NCBI GenBank assembly: GCA_964468125.1
Contig: CAYXVF010000140.1
Coordinates: forward strand, 1 to 13,236
Reading direction: 5' to 3'
Length of the DNA: 13,236 bases
Origin: CAYXVF01 sp964468125
GTDB taxonomy: Bacteria > Myxococcota > XYA12-FULL-58-9 > CAYXVF01
The notes beneath the pieces are model-generated. The model did not search any database. It had not been told where the DNA came from and saw only the letters and a program-made list of their open reading frames with translations. The position numbers and the translations under genes are program-made. This document shows, piece by piece, positions 1 through 6,856 of this stretch (the stretch's first letter is position 1; each line of letters starts with the position of its first letter).

Positions 1-131
1 TTGACGCGGCGGGAATCGGACGTGCTTGCGCGCGTCGGGCTCTCGTAGACATCGCTGTGTTCGCATCCGATCTCAACCTCCTTGTTTTGCTTTGCTGCCG
101 GGTTCCAACCCGTACAGGCCGCAAAGAGGAT

Positions 132-163
132 CGACAGGCGGCCCGTTTTCGGGTCGCCTGTCG
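132..163. terminator. Strong hairpin, possible terminator
   Basis: Positions 132-145 pair with 150-163: 14 base pairs around a TTTT loop, all Watson-Crick except one G-T pair (141/154) that would wobble in RNA. Such GC-rich stems are typical of transcription ends, but no T-run follows on the plus strand. It could end transcription from a gene left of the window, or be a structured RNA element or a REP-like palindrome. The pairing is seen directly; the role is inferred. Confidence 0.45.
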
Positions 164-187
164 TGACTGAAATCGACCGGCCCACGT

Positions 188-214
188 ACGCTCCACACGC
201 TCCACACGCTCCGC
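188..214. repeat. Three tandem 9-base units
   Basis: The unit ACGCTCCAC occurs twice in direct succession (188-196, 197-205), followed by a third copy with one change, ACGCTCCGC (206-214). It is short and lies in a region without a supported gene. It is probably a slippage product with no assigned role. Confidence 0.7.
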
Positions 215-362
215 ACGTTCACATTTCGAGACCGCCTCGTTCGCTGCACTATGGCCGCTTACCGACCGCGGCCGCTCGGCTCCGTCCGGACCTAGAGAAA
301 TGGCCTCCGGGGCTCGCCCGGTCCGCCTAGAACCGATTGGGAATGTAGAAATTCAGCAGGAA

Positions 363-384
363 GCGTGCGGCGAGTACCGCACGC
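363..384 (-). terminator. Hairpin past the DUF1444 stop
   Basis: GCGTGCGG (363-370) and CCGCACGC (377-384) form a perfect 8-bp stem with a 6-base loop. On the minus strand it begins 3 bases after the stop codon of the DUF1444 gene, the expected place for a terminator. The following bases (TTCCTGC...) are only weakly T-rich, so it may act as a 3'-end stabiliser or an imperfect intrinsic terminator. Confidence 0.5.
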
Positions 385-387
385 CCC

Positions 388-1608
388 CTAGTGAAGGTTT
401 TGGGCGTCGCTTCGGGCCCGGAGCTCTTCGATCTCCTCCGCGCTCGGGAAGCTCTCGGCGCAATAGCGCACCGGCTCTACCCCTTCGAGGCGTGCCAACC
501 GGTGGCCGACGATTTCAAGGGCGTCGTCAAAGGGGACGTCGATCATCTCGCCGTAGGCCTCGGGGTCGTCCGGGTCGAGAAGGCTGAAGACGATTGATTC
601 CGCGGCGGGCAACAGGGGGGTCACCCCTTCGCCCCAGGTCGCGAAACTTCGGACGCGGCCCTCTCGCTCCCCGATGATGAGCTGGGACACGAAGGTTTCC
701 TTGCCGAAGAGGCGGGCGAGATAAGGACGCTGACTTTCATAGTCTTCCCGAAGCTCGATGAGCTCGAGCTTGCGCAGGAGGTCGTAGACCGGATGGTCGA
801 AGTCCGGTCGAAACTTTGCCCATCCGGACCCGTCGTGTACGAAAGCGTTGAAGCTAACCCACTGACCACTCTGCATCAGGTCCAGGGCCGTTTCCGCCAT
901 CGCGACGAGCGCGTCCTCATCGCGGCTTCCCGCGAGCAAAAACGCCTGCTTCACCCCCGGAATCACAACCGGATCGCCCGCGAGCTCCAGCCGGTGAAAC
1001 TGATCCGGCGTTGCCATGCGCCCGGTTTCGTAGCCGTCGCGCGCTCCAGCAACATAGAAGCCGGCGGGCTGGCGTTTGAACGGGAGCTCGTCGAGGTCTC
1101 GAAGATTGCTGACCGCCCGGTCCATCGCTTCGTCCAAGGTGACCCCCCAGGCCTCGAGCTGTGTCCGGGGAACACTGGTTGTCACACGCTCCGTGTCGTA
1201 AGCGAGCTCGAGCAAGAGACCGGGTACGAGGGGACGAAGTGCAGCGAGGGTGCCGCCGTTCGGGTGCTGCTCCGCTCTCGCGATCAGCGCGAGCAGCTGG
1301 TGAAATCGGTCCGAGCGGACAACCACGCGCAGATGAGGCGCCGCTTGCTCCCACGCGGGAAATTGATGGGTCTCCGCAACGGTCGCCGATTCGACGATGC
1401 CTGCGAGGATTTGCTTTCGCACCTGATCGCTCGCAACGTTGTAGTTGTTGATGAAGTTCGTGAGGTTCACGGTTCCAAAGGAGCCTCGGAGGGTGAATTC
1501 CTCGAGATTTGTTTCGAGGACATCGAACCCGGCGCCTCGGAGGGCTTCGGAGACGAGCTCGGCGAACTGCTCGGCGGTGACTTTGCGATTGCGGGAGAAC
1601 CAGCTCAT
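388..1608 (-). CDS. DUF1444 (YtpQ-like) family protein
   Basis: Predicted cytoplasmic protein of 406 residues starting at ATG 1608 (MSWFSRNRK). The amino end carries the DUF1444 pattern as I recall it from YtpQ-like proteins: a helix (TAEQFAELVSEAL), strand pairs, then VNLTNFINNYN followed by a helix in which a stretch of the chain is prepared for two further alpha/beta modules. YtpQ proteins are usually below 300 residues, so this is a long version; the last ~110 residues (LIIGEREGRVRSF onward) may be an added domain. No signal peptide or membrane segment is visible and no biochemical role is known to me. It lies 42 bases downstream of the MarR-like gene, probably in the same transcript. An in-frame TTG 18 bases upstream could be the start; neither has a good ribosome site. 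The reading frame is secure, the family fairly so. Confidence 0.72.
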   Translation of the reverse strand: MSWFSRNRKVTAEQFAELVSEALRGAGFDVLETNLEEFTLRGSFGTVNLTNFINNYNVASDQVRKQILAGIVESATVAETHQFPAWEQAAPHLRVVVRSDRFHQLLALIARAEQHPNGGTLAALRPLVPGLLLELAYDTERVTTSVPRTQLEAWGVTLDEAMDRAVSNLRDLDELPFKRQPAGFYVAGARDGYETGRMATPDQFHRLELAGDPVVIPGVKQAFLLAGSRDEDALVAMAETALDLMQSGQWVSFNAFVHDGSGWAKFRPDFDHPVYDLLRKLELIELREDYESQRPYLARLFGKETFVSQLIIGEREGRVRSFATWGEGVTPLLPAAESIVFSLLDPDDPEAYGEMIDVPFDDALEIVGHRLARLEGVEPVRYCAESFPSAEEIEELRARSDAQNLH

Positions 1609-1650
1609 GACGCGATTGAAGGGCAAAGCGACGAGCGCTGCAACCTAGAG

Positions 1651-2088
1651 TCAGCTCTCCTCGTTCAGAGCGTTGAGGAGTCGGTTCAGGCTCGCGACGA
1701 GCGTGCGAATCTCGTCGAGGCGAAGCTCCTTGAGCGGGCGATGAAACAGTCCGAGAGTCGCCCCCCGCGCTCGCTCAACCAGAGCCGAACCCTCCTCCGT
1801 GAGCACGAGAATGCTCTTCTGACCCATGCGCTTGCGCGCGACCCAACCGGCCCGCGTCGCCCGGCGAGCCAGGGCCAGGGCCTGCTTTGCGTCGAGCTCG
1901 CAGAGCTCGCCCCAGTCCGAGCTGCTCAGACCCCCTGGGAATGAGGCGAGTCGATTCAGTGCCTCGCCGTCGGCGGCGTCGATCCCGAGGGATGCGTAGC
2001 GTTCTTCGCGGTGTGCCTCCACCGCGCGTTGAACCCGACCGACGAGGTCGAGCAGGGCCTCGTTGAGCTCGTTGCGAAGGGTTTCCAT
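1651..2088 (-). CDS. MarR-like transcriptional regulator
   Basis: A 145-residue protein with the layout of MarR regulators: an amino-terminal dimerisation helix (about 1-28), helices around 37-50, a helix-turn-helix at about 53-82 (LSSSDWGELCELDAKQAL...), a wing at about 84-97 (ARKRMGQKSILVLTEEG), then carboxy-terminal helices (98-140) that would complete the dimer interface. ATG 2088 follows a G-rich AGGGGGGG ribosome site. MarR proteins bind palindromes as dimers and often control a divergent gene and themselves, which fits the position next to a divergent lipoprotein gene with an inverted repeat between them. The ligand is unknown. The downstream DUF1444 gene is likely cotranscribed. Family assignment rests on fold-like pattern rather than a diagnostic motif. 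Confidence 0.75.
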   Translation of the reverse strand: METLRNELNEALLDLVGRVQRAVEAHREERYASLGIDAADGEALNRLASFPGGLSSSDWGELCELDAKQALALARRATRAGWVARKRMGQKSILVLTEEGSALVERARGATLGLFHRPLKELRLDEIRTLVASLNRLLNALNEES

Positions 2089-2190
2089 CGTCCCCCCCTA
2101 TTTCATCTCCTCCGGGTCGTGACCAGGGCGGTTGGAGTCGACCCGAGGGTTTGCGCTATTGATGACGGAGATCCGCAGGAGGAAGCAAAG
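2089..2190. promoter_or_regulatory. Divergent promoter region with inverted repeat
   Basis: This 102-base gap lies between the MarR-like gene (leftward) and the SH3/PD40 lipoprotein gene (rightward), so promoters for both should be here. CGGGTCG (2113-2119) and CGACCCG (2139-2145) are exact inverted copies 19 bases apart, and GGTC-GT-GACC (2115-2124) overlaps the left arm. These are candidate operator sites for the MarR-like protein. No clear -35/-10 pair stands out. AGGAGG a few bases before 2191 is the ribosome site of the rightward gene. Confidence 0.4.
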
Positions 2191-3744
2191 ATGCGTCGAC
2201 TCCCGATGATGCTCGCTCTGTTCCTGGTGGCGTGCCAGGAGAAGGCTCCCCCACCGGAAGCGCCGGTGCTCCAGGACCGAATCCCCACCGAGCGCGAAAG
2301 CGCACCTGAGGAGGCGGAAGCGGTCCCCAAAACCGCGGCCGAAGCCACGGCCGAGCCCGCCACGGAGGGCGGGGGCTCTTTCGTCGTGAGCACCGCCGCG
2401 CTCTACCGCGGACCGAGCAACGACCGGCGTATCCAGGTCGACGGCAAGAACGTCAGGAACTATCTCGCGACCCTCTACCGTGGCGAGCGCGTGAGGATCC
2501 TTCAGCAACGGGACGACTACACGCAGGTCGTCGCGTCGGACGGCACCGAAGGCTTCGTGCGCACGAGCGCCGTGTTGCGTGAGAGCTCCGCCGCCGCGAC
2601 CGTCACTGCCGAGACGAAGACCTTCAAACGTCCCGCGCTCGTGGCGCTCGCTGAACTGAAGCTCCCGGTGGGGGCACTCCTGTTCGTCGTGGGCGAAAAG
2701 GGCGACTTCAGCGAAGTCAACTACGCGAGCACCCGCACCGCTTGGGTTCTGAGCGAATCGCTGGCGCGAGACTCCGCGTCCTACGACGTCGCCAAGCTGC
2801 TCAACCGGGTACGTGCTCTCGCCGCCGATGACGGCAAAGACCACGGAGAGGAAATCGCGAGCCTAGTCGAAGTCGCTCGCGGCAGCTACCCGACGTCGCC
2901 GATCCTGCCGGCGATCGTCCGGGAAGTCGATCCGGAGGCCGCAGACCGGCTCGAGGCGCAGCTTGCTGCGGCGAGCGCCAAAATGACCTTCCCTCTCCAC
3001 GGGTCGACCCCAACCCTCGCCTGGTCGCCGGACGGTAAGAAGCTCCTGATGAACGCTGCCTACGAGTACTACGGCTTTGACAAGGAAGAAGAGCGCGATT
3101 TCGACGTCATGGGACTCTTTGTCGTGGACGTCGAAACCGGGGAGCGGCGTCGTCTGTGGAGCAAGCAGGCCTACCACCCGCTTTGGCTCAGCAACGACCA
3201 GATCGCCTGGGGCGTGAGCGAGTACGAAGACCACGAGAACAGCGGTCTATTCGTTGCGACACTCGATGGCGATGACACGATCGCGCGCAAGATCGAGACA
3301 CCGGACGAGAATGTCTTGAACACGCAGCCGGCAAAGGGTGGAGGCGTGCTCTTCTTTGCTGACAATTGGACCGACAAAGCGGCCTGGTATCGCTACGATC
3401 CGCGCGAAGACCGGGTCAGCGAGGTTGCCAAAGGGGATCGGGAGTACGGCGCCGCCTGGTATCCGCCGGCTCAGTACGTCGAGGACCAGTGCGTGCAGGC
3501 GGTGGAGGACGTGGAGGTCCGTGTGAATGGCGCGGTGGTGGTGCAGTCTGAGAAGTACCAAGAGGGCAAAGAGCTCGCTCGCGAAGCGCCGTTCGCCTTC
3601 GAGCCGATGGCGGGCTCATGCGACACCCTCGAGGGCAAGTGCGGCCCGATTCTCCCCTGCGTTGCGCCGACCGGCAAACACGTCGCGCTGATCAAGGGAC
3701 TCGAGGAAAGCGGCAAGCTCGAGGTGGAGGTTCACCCACTGTGA
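2191..3744 (+). CDS. SH3/PD40 domain lipoprotein
   Basis: Secreted lipoprotein of 517 residues. The start ATG 2191 follows AGGAGG and opens a signal peptide ending in a lipobox (LFLVAC, lipidated Cys15). A Pro/Glu/Ala-rich linker (16-60) follows. Residues 62-130 look like a bacterial SH3 domain (ALYRGPSN, RGERVRILQQRDDYTQV, GFVRTSAVL); 138-192 may be a second one (GALLFVVGEKGDFSEV, AWVLSE). Residues about 272-410 hold beta-propeller-like PD40 repeats, best at 275-287 (PTLAWSPDGKKLL), and the tail (434-490) has several Cys. SH3 modules of this type often bind cell-wall material and PD40 repeats occur in TolB-like periplasmic proteins, so a role in envelope binding or sensing is likely but unproved. 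Its stop overlaps the next start (GTGA), so it is translationally coupled to the O-antigen-ligase-like gene. Confidence 0.82.
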   Translation: MRRLPMMLALFLVACQEKAPPPEAPVLQDRIPTERESAPEEAEAVPKTAAEATAEPATEGGGSFVVSTAALYRGPSNDRRIQVDGKNVRNYLATLYRGERVRILQQRDDYTQVVASDGTEGFVRTSAVLRESSAAATVTAETKTFKRPALVALAELKLPVGALLFVVGEKGDFSEVNYASTRTAWVLSESLARDSASYDVAKLLNRVRALAADDGKDHGEEIASLVEVARGSYPTSPILPAIVREVDPEAADRLEAQLAAASAKMTFPLHGSTPTLAWSPDGKKLLMNAAYEYYGFDKEEERDFDVMGLFVVDVETGERRRLWSKQAYHPLWLSNDQIAWGVSEYEDHENSGLFVATLDGDDTIARKIETPDENVLNTQPAKGGGVLFFADNWTDKAAWYRYDPREDRVSEVAKGDREYGAAWYPPAQYVEDQCVQAVEDVEVRVNGAVVVQSEKYQEGKELAREAPFAFEPMAGSCDTLEGKCGPILPCVAPTGKHVALIKGLEESGKLEVEVHPL

Positions 3745-5195
3745 GCCCCCGGGGCGGGGTGACCGGCGCGAATGCGCTCGGAGCTACCGCGCTCGCCGTG
3801 ACCGCTTGCTGGTTTCCCCTGATCGATCGCCTCGACGTCTCGAAGCTGCTCGTGGTCGTCATCTGTGCTTCGTTGTTCGCGGCGTGGCGGATCGTCGACG
3901 GCGGAGACGTGACCGTGGGCCTCGGGATCGGGCTCCTTCTCGCCGCCGCCCTCGGAACACTCGTACCGGACTTGCGCGCGGCACTCGAAGCCTGGCTCGT
4001 TCCCTGGCTCGCGCTCTTACTCTGGTGGCTCGCGGGGACCGTGGATGGTCCGCGTCTCGTTTGCTGGCTCGCCGCCGCCGCGGTCCTCCAAGCTCTTCTC
4101 GCACTCCAGGGCCTCGCCGGTGACCCGCTCGGCCTCGCCGAACAGGTCGCCTTTCAGGGGCGAACCGCCGTGGGAACCTTCGGCAACCCGACGATCTTGG
4201 GCATCTGGCTCGCGGCGCTCCTGCCCCTGTGCTTTGCTCTCAGGGCGCCCTTTCCAATTCCCACCGCCGCGCTTCTCACCGCGGCAGTCATTGCCACACA
4301 AAGCCGCACGGCCATGGGCTTGGCCGCGCTAGGGGCCCTCGGCGCAGTCGTGGCTCTGCGTCCGAAGCGAAGTACGTCTGGCCTGCTCACGTTCTTTGCG
4401 CTCGTGGGGCTCGGCGGGGCTGCGGTGGGGGCGTTGCTCTTGCGTGGGGTACTCGCGAGTGAGCCTTGGAGCGAGCGACTGAGCGCCACTCGCGTCGCGC
4501 TCAGCGGATTCGCGGACAGCGGTGCCTGGTTTGCGGGACTCGGGCCAGAGGCGTTTGCCCACCATTGGCATCTCTGGCGCGACAGCTACGGCGGACCGGC
4601 GGGCGCGAGCTTCAGACATCTTCACCTAGACCCCCTCGAGTGGTGGATCGAGCTCGGCCTTCTCGGACTTCTCCTGTGGCTCGCGCCTCTCTATGGTCTC
4701 CTCGCTCGACGTCGCGAATTCTCGACCCTCCGCGCACTCGCTGCCGTTGGGCTCGTGAGCCTCCTCCTGGCCAGCTTGCTTCAGCCGACCGTGGTGCTCG
4801 TGCCCGGCGCCCTGCTCGCCGCAAGTCTCGGGGCGATCACGACGCCTCGACGAGCCGGGCGCGGAGGGCGCCTTCTCATCGCGGGTGTTGCGCTCTTTCT
4901 CGCGGTCGCCTGTTTCTATCTCGCCGTGCGTTTCGCTTCCGAATGGCGACGAGCAGACGCTACCCGCGCACGCATCGTCGGTGCTCCGAGCCTCGAGCGC
5001 GCTCTCTCCGCCGCCGAGCTCGACCCGACCAATGACCGCGCCTGGCTCGAGGTGATCATGGCCGATGGTGCGGATACGGCGATTCAGAGAGCCGCGGCGC
5101 GCAAACTGCGCATCAAAGGGCTCACGACGTCGCTTCTGCGCCAATCAGGAATCTCGGATCCTCGCCCACTCGATTCGCGTAGTAAAGGTAAGTGA
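3741..5195 (+). CDS. O-antigen ligase-like (Wzy_C) membrane protein
   Basis: A polytopic membrane protein of 484 residues with about 12 hydrophobic segments between 12 and 395. Features of the Wzy_C / O-antigen ligase family: GRTAVGTFGNPTILG (140-154), TQSRTAMGL (186-194), a periplasmic loop (238-297) and the HLHLDPLEWWIELG segment (293-306), where the family usually has its essential His. The tail (400-460) reads like one or two TPR helices (AAELDPTNDRAWLEV). Such proteins join or polymerise undecaprenyl-linked glycans on the periplasmic side of the inner membrane. The start GTG 3741 overlaps the stop of the lipoprotein gene and follows GGTGGAGG; GTG 3759 is an alternative. The last 74 bases overlap the convergent transglycosylase gene. 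Whether it acts as ligase or polymerase cannot be told from sequence; no glycosyltransferase genes are nearby. Confidence 0.83.
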   Translation: MSPRGGVTGANALGATALAVTACWFPLIDRLDVSKLLVVVICASLFAAWRIVDGGDVTVGLGIGLLLAAALGTLVPDLRAALEAWLVPWLALLLWWLAGTVDGPRLVCWLAAAAVLQALLALQGLAGDPLGLAEQVAFQGRTAVGTFGNPTILGIWLAALLPLCFALRAPFPIPTAALLTAAVIATQSRTAMGLAALGALGAVVALRPKRSTSGLLTFFALVGLGGAAVGALLLRGVLASEPWSERLSATRVALSGFADSGAWFAGLGPEAFAHHWHLWRDSYGGPAGASFRHLHLDPLEWWIELGLLGLLLWLAPLYGLLARRREFSTLRALAAVGLVSLLLASLLQPTVVLVPGALLAASLGAITTPRRAGRGGRLLIAGVALFLAVACFYLAVRFASEWRRADATRARIVGAPSLERALSAAELDPTNDRAWLEVIMADGADTAIQRAAARKLRIKGLTTSLLRQSGISDPRPLDSRSKGK

Positions 5196-6849
5196 GTGTC
5201 ACACGGTTGACGTAGTTGACCGACTCGAGCGGCATCTCAAGGAGCTCGCGACTCCCCATGCGTCCCGGCCCCCCGTTGTAGGCGGCGAGCGCCTCAAACC
5301 AATTGTCGAAGCGACGGATCAGTCGGTCCAAATACTCCGTGCCCCCTGTGAGGTTCTGGCGCGGGTTCCGTCTGTTGCTCACTCCGAGCTCGCGCGCGGT
5401 CGCGGGCATGAGCTGCATCAGGCCGACGGCACCGGCATGGGAGCCAGCATTCGGATTGAAGCGAGACTCCCGGTAGATCACCGCGCGCGCCAGTGAGGGC
5501 GTTGGCTCTCGGTCGCGGGTCACGTCCCGAATGATGTCATCGAACTCTCGATTGTCCTCGGGAGGCCGTCGGGTCAGGAAGTAGTGAACCATCGACGCCC
5601 CGTGGTAGTTCAATCGTTCGCCGGAACGGCCGGTTCCCAAGTGTCGGAGCACCTCCGCGTTCGCCGGGGTGAAGGGAAGGCCGCGATCCCGTGAGAGTCG
5701 GGCGAGAGTGTTCACGTGCTCCAGCGTGAGGCGTACCTCGCGCCGACTCGCGTTCTCCCCGGCGCCGGTCAAGCGCATCAGGTCATCCATGCGGTCCGGA
5801 TCATCGTAGGCGAGGTTCTGGAACACGTCGAAGGCGACGCGCTGCTCGAGGGACTCGAGGTCGGCGGCCTCGACCTCGAAGCGGACGCGCCCGGCTGTGC
5901 TCGGCTCGAGCGATTCCTCGAGCAACACGGGCCAGGTTGCGGTGTAGATCTTTCCGTCGACGCCGAGGCCATGGTCGCGCTGGAATTGTTCAGCGGCGTT
6001 TTGGCCCTCGGTGAAAAAGCGTGCGTCCACCTCCACTCGATAACCCGCGCGGTTCAGCATGCGCTGAGCCATGCGTGCGTCCTCTCCGACTCGGCCATAT
6101 TGAATCACGCGCCTCGGAGTGTCGAACACCAATGGCGGAGGGGGAGTGTCGGACACTGGATGTTCTGTGCTATTGGAGCGTGCGACCCCGTCGTTGGCGG
6201 CCGTTCCCACCCGCAGGTTGACTCCCCCGTCCTCTGGCTCGGTCATCGTGGGTGCGCTCGGGTGTCGCGCGGGCTCCCGATGGGCTTCAAAGGCGCGCCG
6301 TTCGGCCGCTTCGTGGCGCAGCGCGGCCCAGACGGCGGGACCTACCACGCCCTCGACGCTCGCTCCGTTGTAGAAGCTGCTCTCGGATTGGAAGTGGCTC
6401 ACCGCCTCGAAGAGCGCGCCGTCGTAGGTGTCGCCTTCGGCAGGCACGGCATAGCCCGCCTCGATCAGAAGTGCGCGCAGCTCGACGACCTTCGCGTGCC
6501 GTTGACCCACGCGAAGGATCGGGTCGCCATTGCGGTCGAGTTTGACCGCATTCGCGCGCGGGAGCGCCGATGCGGGCGCGGGAACCACGAGCTGGTCGCG
6601 GCCGGCGTAGATCAAATAGCGTGGTCGGTCGGCCAACCATGGGTTCAACGCCACGAGCTTCGAGACCGTAGTCCCGTGCCGCCGAGCGATGGTGGTGAGA
6701 TTATCTCCCCAGCGGACCGCGTAACGCGCGCTCTCGGCGGGGCCTTCGGTGCCGACCGCGGGTCGGACGCCTTCTAGGGCCATCTCTATTGGACTCCACG
6801 CGGCTCGAAGGGATCTACTCGCCGGTTTGAGAGCTGGTTCAAAAAACAC
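5122..6849 (-). CDS. LysM/PG-binding lytic transglycosylase (SLT)
   Basis: A 575-residue peptidoglycan-cleaving enzyme. Domains in order: LysM at about 42-90 (YAVRWGDNLTTIARRHGTT, VSKLVALNPWL); a peptidoglycan-binding helical domain at 112-177 (VGQRHAKVVELRALL, GVVGPAVWAAL); a Pro/Thr-rich linker; a second such domain at 252-310 (GEDARMAQRMLNRAG, GLGVDGKIYTATW); an unassigned helical part (325-440); and a goose-lysozyme-like SLT domain at 450-565. The latter shows the catalytic Glu461 in YRESRFNP, then GAVGLMQLMPATARELG and LAAYNGGPGR, the usual SLT motifs. It would cleave glycan strands to 1,6-anhydro-muropeptides. No clear signal peptide is present from either start (GTG 6849, or ATG 6783 with GGAG upstream). 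GTG 6849 lies 7 bases past the stop of the preceding gene, so the two are one operon. Family assignment is secure; the start is not. Confidence 0.88.
   Translation of the reverse strand: MFFEPALKPASRSLRAAWSPIEMALEGVRPAVGTEGPAESARYAVRWGDNLTTIARRHGTTVSKLVALNPWLADRPRYLIYAGRDQLVVPAPASALPRANAVKLDRNGDPILRVGQRHAKVVELRALLIEAGYAVPAEGDTYDGALFEAVSHFQSESSFYNGASVEGVVGPAVWAALRHEAAERRAFEAHREPARHPSAPTMTEPEDGGVNLRVGTAANDGVARSNSTEHPVSDTPPPPLVFDTPRRVIQYGRVGEDARMAQRMLNRAGYRVEVDARFFTEGQNAAEQFQRDHGLGVDGKIYTATWPVLLEESLEPSTAGRVRFEVEAADLESLEQRVAFDVFQNLAYDDPDRMDDLMRLTGAGENASRREVRLTLEHVNTLARLSRDRGLPFTPANAEVLRHLGTGRSGERLNYHGASMVHYFLTRRPPEDNREFDDIIRDVTRDREPTPSLARAVIYRESRFNPNAGSHAGAVGLMQLMPATARELGVSNRRNPRQNLTGGTEYLDRLIRRFDNWFEALAAYNGGPGRMGSRELLEMPLESVNYVNRVTLTYLYYANRVGEDPRFLIGAEATS
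6146..6156. repeat. Palindrome GTGTCGGACAC, copy 1
   Basis: GTGTC-G-GACAC lies inside the transglycosylase gene, in the Pro-rich linker before the second peptidoglycan-binding domain, where it encodes VSDT. A second copy with a different centre base is at 11438-11448. The flanking A/T pair extends the palindrome by one base. Confidence 0.6.
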
Positions 6850-6856
6850 ACGATCG

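Larger units (their letters stand above)
1..387. other. Non-coding left flank
   Basis: I see no convincing gene here. Short open frames exist, for example one of 82 codons on the plus strand from 82, but they have no ribosome binding site, no recognisable domain and run through a tandem repeat. The stretch holds a long hairpin at 132-163, three 9-base tandem units at 188-214 and a hairpin at 363-384 just past the stop of the neighbouring minus-strand gene. It looks like the space between the end of an outside gene and the end of the DUF1444 gene. Confidence 0.55.

Noticed and set aside
1..48. LuxR-like fragment LTRRESDVLARVGLS followed by a stop at 46-48
   Set aside because: It begins like a LuxR helix-turn-helix but stops after 15 codons, and nothing upstream is visible to support it.
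188..214. Tandem repeat considered as a CRISPR remnant
   Set aside because: Units are 9 bases with no spacers and no cas genes.
82..330. Small plus-strand frame of 82 codons
   Set aside because: No ribosome site, no domain, and it reads through tandem repeats and a hairpin.
1609..1626. TTG start giving 6 more residues to the DUF1444 protein
   Set aside because: TTG is rarer than ATG and has no better ribosome site; MSWF is the more natural start.
793..1944. Long plus-strand frame of 383 codons
   Set aside because: It is opposite the DUF1444 and MarR-like genes and shows no domain; long antisense frames are common in GC-rich DNA.
2011..2190. Upstream extension of the SH3/PD40 lipoprotein frame
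   Set aside because: It would overlap the MarR-like gene and bury the signal peptide; ATG 2191 has AGGAGG and opens a lipoprotein signal.
5716..6777. Plus-strand frame of 353 codons
   Set aside because: It is antisense to the transglycosylase, whose SLT and LysM motifs are unmistakable.
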